Source: JAICLL01 sp035252155
GTDB taxonomy: Bacteria; Planctomycetota; Planctomycetia; Pirellulales; JAICIG01
DNA length: 8,534 nt
Reading direction: 5' to 3'
NCBI GenBank assembly: GCA_035252155.1
Contig: DATFDL010000748.1
Coordinates: forward strand, 1 to 8,534
The notes under the pieces were generated by a model. It was not told the origin of the DNA, did no database searches, and saw only the letters and a program-made list of their open reading frames with translations. A program made the position numbers and the translations under genes. Below, piece by piece: positions 1 to 4,961 of this stretch (the stretch's first letter is position 1; each line of letters begins with the position of its first letter).

Positions 1-107
1 CTCGGCTGGTTCCGCGACGCCGGCTGACGTCGGCGACGCACAGCCGAGGGCGGCTGTGCCACATGCCAGTTCCCGAAATAACCGGTCTTGTTTGTGAAAA
101 CCGATTA
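1..107. repeat. Dispersed repeat, family D, copy 1 (left arm cut by window edge)
   Basis: This stretch is nearly identical to 990-1095. Both copies share the CTCGGCTGGTTCCGCGACGC start, an inner CGCCG/CGGCG stem, the CAGCCGAGGGCGGCTGTGCC arm, a CACATGCC segment and an ACCGGTCTTG tail followed by AAACCGAT. In copy 2 the element is a long hairpin; here the upstream arm would lie before base 1. No gene is supported in it: the short open frame starting at 63 merely reads through the repeat. It is probably a non-coding dispersed palindrome, non-autonomous or REP/MITE-like; the mechanism of spread is unknown. Confidence 0.8.
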
Positions 108-120
108 GGGGTCTGTAGTC

Positions 121-152
121 GTAGGGTGGGCCGAGCGACGCGAGTCCCACCG
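121..152 (+). repeat. Short palindromic repeat, family C (GTAGGGTGGG...GTCCCACCG), copy 1
   Basis: The unit starts GTAGGGTGGGCCGAGCGACG and ends CGAGTCCCACCG. Its ends are complementary (GGTGGG against CCCACC), so it can fold. Related copies sit at 1122-1152 (opposite strand), 4850-4872 and 4901-4932 (opposite strand). This copy lies just upstream of the membrane-protein gene at 209. Confidence 0.7.
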
Positions 153-208
153 TCCACATTGCAAACCCCGCGAGCGATTGAACCCTACGCGAGAATGCGA
201 GGAACCCC

Positions 209-865
209 ATGTCAAAACTGTTATCCGCCGCGTCCGAAACCCACCAGCGCCAGTGGTTCATCGTCGGCCGCTGGCAAGAGTTCGAAGGTGAGGCCCGGGC
301 GAACCTGTTGCGGATCATCGGTATCGGCGCTTTTTATTTGATCGAGCTAGCCAACTACCACGGGCTGCGGCTCGGCGCACTCGAACTGGAGCGCGTCGCG
401 GGGGTCGATCAGCCGTTTCATCAAGCGGTTACGGCGTTGGCGGTCGCCTGGACGTTGGCGAGCCTGGGCGTTCACTTCTGCCTGCGGCGTCAGGTTTTCC
501 CGGCGGTGTTGAAGTATCTGTCGACGGCCGCCGACGTCGTTTTTCTCACGGCCATTTTGATGCTGGCAGATGGGCCGCGCAGCGCGCTGGTGGTCGGCTA
601 TTTTTTGATTGTCGCCCTGTCGGCCTTGCGATTTAGCCTGCCGCTGGTGCGGTTTGCCACGCTGGCCTCGCTGGGCGGTTATCTCTACCTGCTCGGCTTC
701 GCCAAATGGTTCGCCGAGCCGTCGCGTGGTTTGCACATCGAGCGTTATCAGCAACTTATTTTTTTGCTGGCGTTGGGGTTGACCGGAATCGTGTTAGGAC
801 AAGTGGTTCGCCGCGTCCGCCGGATGGCCGAGGAGTTTGCCAACCGGGTTGGACAGCGTCTGTAG
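209..865 (+). CDS. Six-helix integral membrane protein of unknown function
   Basis: The 218-residue product is strongly hydrophobic, with about six predicted transmembrane segments (roughly residues 33-52, 73-91, 100-120, 124-141, 147-165 and 180-200). It has a soluble N-terminus (1-30) and a basic C-terminal tail (RRVRRMAEEFANRVGQRL). There is no catalytic motif. The layout, with membrane helices ending in an Arg-rich juxtamembrane helix, resembles the stand-alone membrane input part of bacterial sensor proteins such as membrane-bound cyclases or kinases, but no output domain follows. The ATG start is supported by GAGGAA at 199-204, a short distance upstream. The TAG stop lies in the first bases of the palindrome at 863-948, so the present C-terminus could be secondary, created when the repeat arrived. 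No operon partner is visible. That it is a real gene is fairly certain; its function is unknown. Confidence 0.75.
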   Translation: MSKLLSAASETHQRQWFIVGRWQEFEGEARANLLRIIGIGAFYLIELANYHGLRLGALELERVAGVDQPFHQAVTALAVAWTLASLGVHFCLRRQVFPAVLKYLSTAADVVFLTAILMLADGPRSALVVGYFLIVALSALRFSLPLVRFATLASLGGYLYLLGFAKWFAEPSRGLHIERYQQLIFLLALGLTGIVLGQVVRRVRRMAEEFANRVGQRL

Positions 866-948
866 GGAACGGACTCCATGCCGTTCCGTAAGGGGCGATT
901 CGACGTCGCGCCGCCCACCGGCGGAACGGCACGGAGTCCGTTCCCCTA
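863..948. repeat. Palindromic repeat, family B (GGAACG-type), copy 1
   Basis: The left arm 863-888 (TAGGGAACGGACTCC...CGTTCCG) pairs with the right arm 922-948 (CGGAACGGCACGGAGTCC...), with one mismatch and one inserted base. The loop of about 33 nt contains GCGATTCGACGTC. The same architecture and loop motif recur at 4738-4824, with a different but again self-complementary stem core. The left arm supplies the stop codon of the preceding gene. It could end transcription, but no T-run follows the stem, so it is not a classical intrinsic terminator. Confidence 0.85.
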
Positions 949-970
949 ATCGGTTTTGACATTCAAAATC

Positions 971-1095
971 GGGATGTGGACCAGCCGCCCTCGGCTGGTT
1001 CCGCGACGCCGACTGCGTCGGCGATGCACAGCCGAGGGCGGCTGTGCCACATGCCGGTTCCCGCCATTACCGGTCTTGAATCTCAAACCGATCAG
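971..1095. repeat. Family D repeat, copy 2, forming a long hairpin
   Basis: Bases 971-997 and 1029-1055 are inverted repeats matching at 24 of 27 positions, centred on CAGCCGCCCTCGGCTG and its complement. The loop holds a nested stem, CGCCGAC (1007-1013) with GTCGGCG (1017-1023). Bases 990-1095 are a direct copy of 1-107, including the ACCGGTCTTG tail at 1069-1078. It fills part of the 364-bp space between the genes ending at 865 and starting at 1230, in which I see repeats and one promoter-like motif but no gene. Confidence 0.85.
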
Positions 1096-1121
1096 AGCAC
1101 GTTTTTGATTCGTCAGGCAAA

Positions 1122-1152
1122 CGGTGGGACTCGCAAGCTCGTCCCGCCTTAC
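1122..1152 (-). repeat. Family C short palindromic repeat, copy 2 (inverted)
   Basis: Read on the minus strand this is GTAAGGCGGGACGAGCTTGC then GAGTCCCACCG, aligning with 121-152. Both family D copies are followed within about 30 bp by a family C copy, but in opposite orientations, so the two families are separate units that cluster. Confidence 0.65.
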
Positions 1153-1165
1153 GGTGCGTTATAAT
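1137..1165 (+). promoter_or_regulatory. Candidate promoter for the zinc-ribbon/radical SAM operon
   Basis: A perfect TATAAT at 1160-1165 stands out in GC-rich surroundings, 64 bp before the ATG at 1230. The hexamer 17 bp upstream (GCTCGT, 1137-1142) is a poor -35 match. The site sits just past a family C repeat, which would overlap the -35 region. It is only suggestive. Confidence 0.3.
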
Positions 1166-1229
1166 ATCGCCTGGAATTCGCCTTTGCTTTGGCCCAGACC
1201 TTCCGCCCCGGACATCAGCCTCTGACGTC

Positions 1230-1814
1230 ATGGAACCCGCGTCTGTTGATCGAATTTGCCCGACGTGCGGCCACGCGCTTCCGCGCATAGCGGAAGTCTG
1301 CCCGCAATGCGGACGCGACGATACGAATCCGTTCGTCTCGCCTGCGGGCGCCCCCGTACCTGAACACCACACGCGGCAGCGGCTGGTGCTTGGCATTTCG
1401 GTGATCGTCGGCGTGGGCATCCTACTGGGATGGCTGGCGCCGGGCATCGGGATCGTCTGGACGGTGATTGCCACTCCCACGTTGGTTCGCGCGGCGGCCG
1501 CGATCAAACGCCGCCGTGAGGCGGGCGTATCCGTGTCGTGGGAAGACCGCGCTCGCGCGTTGACGATTTCAGCCGGCGTCGCGATATTAGCGGGCATCGC
1601 CGCCACCGCGGCATTTGTGGCGGTTTGTTTTCCGACCGGATTGCCATTCTTTGACGTTTCGGTTCATCCAGGCCGTAAGCAAATGGGCGTCACCCGCAAC
1701 GAAATTGGCATGTTTTGCGCCTTTGGTCTGGGCTTTGTCGCAGCGGGCGCGGCAGGGTTTTTTACGATGAAGCGCTTCTGGCCTCGCAAAATGTCGGAGG
1801 CCAAGAATGGCTGA
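1230..1814 (+). CDS. Zinc-ribbon membrane protein, paralog 1
   Basis: This 194-residue protein opens with a zinc-ribbon of the form C10-x2-C13-x10-C24-x2-C27 (CPTCG and CPQCG), followed by a Pro-rich linker with an NPF triplet at 33-35. About four membrane segments follow (roughly 52-70, 71-90, 109-133 and 158-181), with a basic cytosolic loop KRRREAGVSVSWEDRAR between the second and third. It is a paralog of the next gene: identical Cys spacing, NPF, and a shared APG(I/L)GI...TP(T/A)L(V/A)R block. Such proteins are common in Planctomycetota and uncharacterised; a metal-binding cytosolic head on a membrane anchor is all that can be said. It overlaps the next gene by 8 bp, implying translational coupling. 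No good ribosome-binding site precedes the ATG, so the start is less certain than the frame. Confidence 0.8.
   Translation: MEPASVDRICPTCGHALPRIAEVCPQCGRDDTNPFVSPAGAPVPEHHTRQRLVLGISVIVGVGILLGWLAPGIGIVWTVIATPTLVRAAAAIKRRREAGVSVSWEDRARALTISAGVAILAGIAATAAFVAVCFPTGLPFFDVSVHPGRKQMGVTRNEIGMFCAFGLGFVAAGAAGFFTMKRFWPRKMSEAKNG
1796..1800 (+). promoter_or_regulatory. Ribosome-binding site for the second zinc-ribbon gene
   Basis: GGAGG lies six bases before the ATG at 1807, inside the end of the upstream gene. It fixes the start that makes the two genes overlap by 8 bp. Confidence 0.7.
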
Positions 1815-2385
1815 TCCGGTCCAGACTAACCAGCCCGTTTGCCGCGAATGCGGGGCGGCATATCCGCACACCGGCCAGAAGTGCTGGCTCTGCGGGGCGG
1901 AATTGCCCGAACGCGCGGCATCGTCAACGGCGCCGGCGTCGGAAAATCCCTTTGCCGCGTCGGCGCATCGCACGTTCAGCCTGAGCTCGCTGTTTCTGGT
2001 GATCACGCTGGCGGCCGTTTGCCTGGGCGTGTTCGCCGCGGCGCCGGGGCTGGGCATTTTCTTGGCGATTGTTTCGACGCCGGCCTTGGCGCGGACGGTG
2101 GTCGTCTCATCACGCCGCGCACAGACCGGAGCGTCGATGTCGGTGGGCCAAAAACTGATCAGCTTCGCCGGGGCGCTGGGTGTAGTGGCCGTGACCGTCG
2201 CCACCGCCAGTGGTATCGCGGTCTTGACGACTTGCTTCACGGTGCTGGGGGGCATGGCGGTAGGAATGCGTGAAAACCTCGTCTTCCCTTTCGCTTTCAT
2301 CGTGGGCGGAGCCGTGGGCATCGGGCTGATTGCTTGCGTGCTCTATGTACTTTGGGGCCATCGCTCCAGAAAGGCCGGTCGATGA
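1807..2385 (+). CDS. Zinc-ribbon membrane protein, paralog 2
   Basis: This 192-residue protein has a zinc-ribbon C12-x2-C15-x10-C26-x2-C29 (CRECG, CWLCG), an Ala/Ser-rich linker with NPF at 47-49, and about four membrane segments (roughly 58-78, 79-98, 117-145 and 158-183). The short basic C-terminus is GHRSRKAGR. It aligns along its length with the upstream product (AAPGLGI...STPALAR versus LAPGIGI...ATPTLVR), so the pair arose by tandem duplication and has diverged widely. A GGAGG site precedes the ATG, and the TGA stop overlaps the ATG of the radical SAM gene (ATGA). That tight packing suggests co-expression with the enzyme; a role as its membrane partner or metal-binding accessory is inference only. 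Confidence 0.85.
   Translation: MADPVQTNQPVCRECGAAYPHTGQKCWLCGAELPERAASSTAPASENPFAASAHRTFSLSSLFLVITLAAVCLGVFAAAPGLGIFLAIVSTPALARTVVVSSRRAQTGASMSVGQKLISFAGALGVVAVTVATASGIAVLTTCFTVLGGMAVGMRENLVFPFAFIVGGAVGIGLIACVLYVLWGHRSRKAGR
2368..2374 (+). promoter_or_regulatory. Ribosome-binding site deciding the radical SAM start
   Basis: AGAAAGG lies seven bases before the ATG at 2382. This favours 2382 (MKLRDHVFLG) over the longer in-frame start at 2334, which would place 16 poorly conserved-looking residues in front and overlap the upstream gene by 52 bp. Confidence 0.6.
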
Positions 2386-3908
2386 AACTTCGCGATCATG
2401 TCTTCCTCGGCACGACGCAGAGCCTCTGCCCCGACTGCCTGGCGCTGATACCTGCCAAGATCATCGCCCGTCGGGGTCGTGTCTATTTCCGCAAGCGCTG
2501 CCCGACGCACGGCGCGCGCGAGGATTTTGTCTGTTCCGATGTGCGGCAATACGATCGGATGGAGTTCAGTCTCGAAGGCAAACTGCCCGAGCGGTTTGGC
2601 ACGCAGACCGACCGCGGCTGCCCGTTCGACTGCGGCCTGTGCACCGAGCACGAGCAGCACACTTGCGTGGGGCTGGTCGAAATCACTTCGTCGTGCAATT
2701 TGAGCTGCCCGATGTGCTACGCGGCCAGCGGGCCCGGCGGCCAACATCTGACCTTCGACGACTGCCGCCGGGCGATCGACCGGCTGGTTGAGGTCGAAGG
2801 GCGCCCCGAGGTCTTGCAGCTTTCGGGCGGAGAGCCGACCATTCATCCCGAATTCGTCCGCATCTTGCAGTACGGCTGCCGCCAGCCGATCGACATGGTG
2901 ATGATCAACTCCAACGGCTTGCGGTTCGCCCACGATGCCGAGTTGGTGGAAGCAGTGGCCGAGCTGCGGCGGCGGGTGGAAGTCTATTTCCAATTCGACG
3001 GTTTTCGGGCCGAGACTTCGCAACAGTTGCGCGGCGAGCCGCTGGTCGAAACCAAGCTACGGGCAATCGACGCTCTGGGCCGCGCGGGCGTGCGCGTGAT
3101 CTTGGTCGTCACGCTGCAAGCCGGCGTCAACGACGACGAAATCGGCGCCTTGGTCCGCTTCGGCCTCGAACGGCCTTGGATTACCGGCGTCAGTTTTCAG
3201 CCGGCGACCTATTCGGGCCGGCACGTGCTGCCCGAAACGCTGGAGCGGCGGATCACCTTTCCCGACGTGGTGCGGGCCGTGGTCGAGCAGACCAACGGGC
3301 TGTTTCGCGAAGACGATTTTTTGCCTCTGCCCTGCGCCCACCCGAATTGCCACAGTCTGTCGTACGCCTATCGTTCGGGCGGGCGCGTCGTGCCGCTTTC
3401 GCGATTCATCGACGCCCAAAATCATCTCGACTTGTTGGCCAACGGCATCACCTTTACTCGCCCTCGCGCCCGTGAGCTGATCGAGCGTTATCTGGGCCGG
3501 CTGGGCTGTTGCGGCGGCAACTGCGAGGGCGAGGTAGCCGCCGCCGGACCGACGCCGAGCCTTGCCCTCCAGAGCGGCAGCCAGTTGCCGATTGTTACCA
3601 AAGGCCCGGCCCACATCGACAACTCGTTGGCCGAGGAGTTTTTTACGCGCGCCTTGGCGGAGCAACTATCGCCGGCCGACGTGTTTCGGATCACGATCAC
3701 GTCATTTCTCGACGCCTACAATTTCGACGTGCGACGGCTGATGAAGTGTTGCATCCATCACATCCTGCCCAGCGGTCACGTGGTGCCGTTCTGCGCGTAC
3801 AACGTGTTGTATCGCAATGGGCAGGTCCACCTGCCAACATTGCGCGAAGCGAGTTCAAAGTTGCACGAGGGTTCAGGGTTCAGGGTTCAGGGTTCAGCAT
3901 TTTCGTGA
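2382..3908 (+). CDS. Radical SAM enzyme of the MJ0619 / tetraether-synthase-like family
   Basis: This 508-residue enzyme has an N-terminal zinc/rubredoxin-like knuckle (C16-x2-C19, C40-P-T-H43). A second Cys cluster, GCPFDCGLCTEH (C80, C84, C87) and HTC95, precedes the radical SAM triad CNLSCPMC (C105, C109, C112), then the SAM-binding SGGEPT at 148-153. Further Cys groups occur at 318/323, 376/377/381, 456/457 and 471. A GCP(Y/F)DCGLC block directly before the CNLxCPxC motif is, from memory, the hallmark of the MJ0619 family. Its studied archaeal member, Tes, joins lipid chains to make membrane-spanning lipids and carries extra Fe-S clusters. Older annotation calls relatives pterin methyltransferases, so the substrate here is open. 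The start overlaps the upstream stop as ATGA and has an AGAAAGG site. The last ~13 residues (EGSGFRVQGSAFS) are read from a heptanucleotide array and are unlikely to be functional. Confidence 0.88.
   Translation: MKLRDHVFLGTTQSLCPDCLALIPAKIIARRGRVYFRKRCPTHGAREDFVCSDVRQYDRMEFSLEGKLPERFGTQTDRGCPFDCGLCTEHEQHTCVGLVEITSSCNLSCPMCYAASGPGGQHLTFDDCRRAIDRLVEVEGRPEVLQLSGGEPTIHPEFVRILQYGCRQPIDMVMINSNGLRFAHDAELVEAVAELRRRVEVYFQFDGFRAETSQQLRGEPLVETKLRAIDALGRAGVRVILVVTLQAGVNDDEIGALVRFGLERPWITGVSFQPATYSGRHVLPETLERRITFPDVVRAVVEQTNGLFREDDFLPLPCAHPNCHSLSYAYRSGGRVVPLSRFIDAQNHLDLLANGITFTRPRARELIERYLGRLGCCGGNCEGEVAAAGPTPSLALQSGSQLPIVTKGPAHIDNSLAEEFFTRALAEQLSPADVFRITITSFLDAYNFDVRRLMKCCIHHILPSGHVVPFCAYNVLYRNGQVHLPTLREASSKLHEGSGFRVQGSAFS
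3867..3897 (+). repeat. Heptanucleotide tandem array (CAGGGTT)n at the radical SAM gene end
   Basis: One GAGGGTT unit (3867-3873) is followed by three perfect CAGGGTT units and a final CAG. The array lies in the open frame and is translated as GSGFRVQGS before the stop at 3906-3908. A diverged heptad array in the opposite orientation lies at 3990-4017, so the two may be ends of one module. Confidence 0.9.
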
Positions 3909-3949
3909 GCCGTATTTGGTGCGGCGCGTCTTCTGGAAGCGCGCAGCCT

Positions 3950-3973
3950 GTAGGATGGGCATTACGCCCTTAC
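3950..3973. repeat. Small hairpin related to family C repeats
   Basis: GTAGGATGGGC (3950-3960) faces GCCCTTAC (3966-3973), with TGGGC/GCCC and GTA/TAC pairing. Its start resembles the GTAGGGTGGG start of family C. It lies in the 108-bp gap between the radical SAM and Lgt-like genes. Confidence 0.4.
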
Positions 3974-3989
3974 GAGTCTTATTCCCGAA

Positions 3990-4017
3990 CTCCCAGCCCC
4001 TCGTTCCTAGCCACCCG
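3990..4017 (-). repeat. Degenerate heptad array before the Lgt-like gene
   Basis: On the plus strand this reads CTCCCAG, CCCCTCG, TTCCTAG, CCACCCG, a 7-bp period with pattern NNCCYNG. Its reverse complement (CTGGGAG, CTAGGAA...) resembles the CAGGGTT unit at 3867-3897, so the two arrays face each other across about 92 bp. The last base of the array is the first base of the GTG start of the next gene. The units are diverged, so this call is moderate. Confidence 0.45.
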
Positions 4018-4721
4018 TGTACCCAGCCATCATGCTCAGCGCGATCGCGGCGGCCTGGCTGCTGAGCCGCCGCCGGCAACGAGCATTGCCGCTCGATCGC
4101 GGCCAGCGGCTGGGTATCGCGCTGGGGGCGTTCTGCGGCGCGATGATCGCCGCGAAGCTGCCGTTCGTGCTGGCCGATTGGCAAGGCTTGCTGAGCGGCG
4201 CGGCCTGGCTCGACAACGGCAAGACGATCGTGTTTGGACTTGTGGGCGGGTACTTCGGCGTCGAAATCGCCAAGTGGGCTCTCGACGTGCGCGTGAAGAC
4301 CGGCGACAGTTTCGCCGTGCCGGTGGCGGTGGCGATCGCCATCGGGCGGCTGGCGTGCTTTCAGGCCGGCTGCTGTTATGGTACGCCCACGACGCTGCCG
4401 TGGGGCGTCGATTTCGGCGACGGGCCGCGGCATCCCACGCAGCTCTATGAGGCGGCGTTCCACTTGGCGGCCGCGGCGGTGTTGTTGGTCTGCGAGCGAT
4501 TCAATTGGTTGCGCGGCCAGCGGATTAAGTTCTACATCATGGCCTACCTGGTTTATCGGTTTGCGACCGAGTTCATCCGGCCGGAGCCAAGGCTATGGTT
4601 TTCGCTCACCGGTTATCAATGGGCCTGCCTGGCGTTGCTGCCGCTGTTCGCGTGGCTGTGGTTGCGAGATGCGAGCTTGAACGGTGGACGTTCAATCGGA
4701 TGTGACAACCAGTCCCGGTGA
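4017..4721 (+). CDS. Lgt-fold membrane protein with altered catalytic motif
   Basis: The 234-residue, multi-helix protein belongs to the prolipoprotein diacylglyceryl transferase (Lgt, PF01790-type) fold. The central GRLACFQAGCCYGTPT (110-125) aligns with the Lgt signature GRxGNFxNxExxG, HPTQLYE sits at 139-145, and YRFATEFIRPEP at 180-191 matches the C-terminal Arg region. True Lgt moves diacylglyceryl from phosphatidylglycerol to a lipobox Cys. Here the signature Asn and Glu are replaced by Cys (C114, C119), the Arg and final Gly are kept (R111, G122), and I see no equivalent of the essential His in the VFGLVGG segment. At 234 residues it is also shorter than usual Lgt. It is therefore probably a paralog with another lipid-related job. 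The start is GTG at 4017 (MYPAIML), with a possible internal ATG at 4032; no clear ribosome-binding site is seen. It lies 108 bp after the radical SAM gene on the same strand. Confidence 0.82.
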   Translation: MYPAIMLSAIAAAWLLSRRRQRALPLDRGQRLGIALGAFCGAMIAAKLPFVLADWQGLLSGAAWLDNGKTIVFGLVGGYFGVEIAKWALDVRVKTGDSFAVPVAVAIAIGRLACFQAGCCYGTPTTLPWGVDFGDGPRHPTQLYEAAFHLAAAAVLLVCERFNWLRGQRIKFYIMAYLVYRFATEFIRPEPRLWFSLTGYQWACLALLPLFAWLWLRDASLNGGRSIGCDNQSR

Positions 4722-4737
4722 TCGCGCCGTCGACGTC

Positions 4738-4824
4738 TGTAGGGAACGCCCTCTGTGACGTTCCGTGAACTGCGATTCGACATCAACTCGCCCTCGCGGA
4801 ACGCCACGGAGGGCGTTCCCTACA
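4738..4824. repeat. Palindromic repeat, family B (GGAACG-type), copy 2
   Basis: The left arm 4738-4765 (TGTAGGGAACGCCCTC...CGTTCCG) and right arm 4797-4824 match at 26 of 28 positions. The ~31-nt loop contains GCGATTCGACATC, as in copy 1 (863-948). It lies between convergent genes (ending at 4721 and 4949), where a bidirectional stem could limit read-through. No T-tract follows it. Confidence 0.9.
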
Positions 4825-4834
4825 GAGCCCCGGT

Positions 4835-4961
4835 TATTTCAACAGTCGGAGGGTGGGACGAGCTTGTTTGCGGCACGCGGACGCGCCATGGTGAGCCAAA
4901 GCTGGGACTCGTTTCACTCGGCCCACCCTACGGCACTTGGCACGCCGCCTATTTCAACCAG
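4835..4961. repeat. Short direct repeats flanking the family C pair, possible target-site duplication
   Basis: TATTTCAACAG at 4835-4845 recurs as TATTTCAACCAG at 4950-4961, differing by one inserted C. The two bracket the inverted family C pair. The right copy contains the last codons and part of the TAG stop of the hydrolase gene. On the minus strand the left copy reads CTGTTGAAATAA, which would also end a gene. It may be an insertion footprint or a chance match. Confidence 0.3.
4850..4932. repeat. Inverted pair of family C repeats
   Basis: A forward half-copy (AGGGTGGGACGAGCTTG, from 4850) faces a reverse copy at 4901-4932 whose minus strand reads GTAGGGTGGGCCGAG then ACGAGTCCCA. The outer 13-bp arms (4850-4862 and 4917-4929) match at 12 positions, making a composite hairpin with a 54-nt spacer. 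Together with family B copy 2 it fills the 227-bp convergent intergenic space, where I see no gene. Confidence 0.7.

Noticed and set aside
63..341. Open frame of 92 codons at the left edge
   Set aside because: It reads through the family D and C repeats and overlaps the better supported gene at 209 in another frame; composition is not protein-like.
863..948. Classical intrinsic terminator
   Set aside because: The stem is long and strong, but its loop is about 33 nt and no T-run follows on either strand.
976..1164. Open frame of 62 codons between genes
   Set aside because: It lies entirely in repeat sequence (hairpin and family C) with no ribosome-binding site.
2334..2381. Longer start for the radical SAM gene
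   Set aside because: The ATG at 2382 has an AGAAAGG site and the ATGA overlap; the extra 16 residues look like antisense-free read-in of the upstream gene rather than conserved protein.
4017..4721. Naming the gene lgt, a functional lipoprotein diacylglyceryl transferase
   Set aside because: The catalytic-segment Asn and Glu and the expected His are not present, so the gene symbol was withheld.
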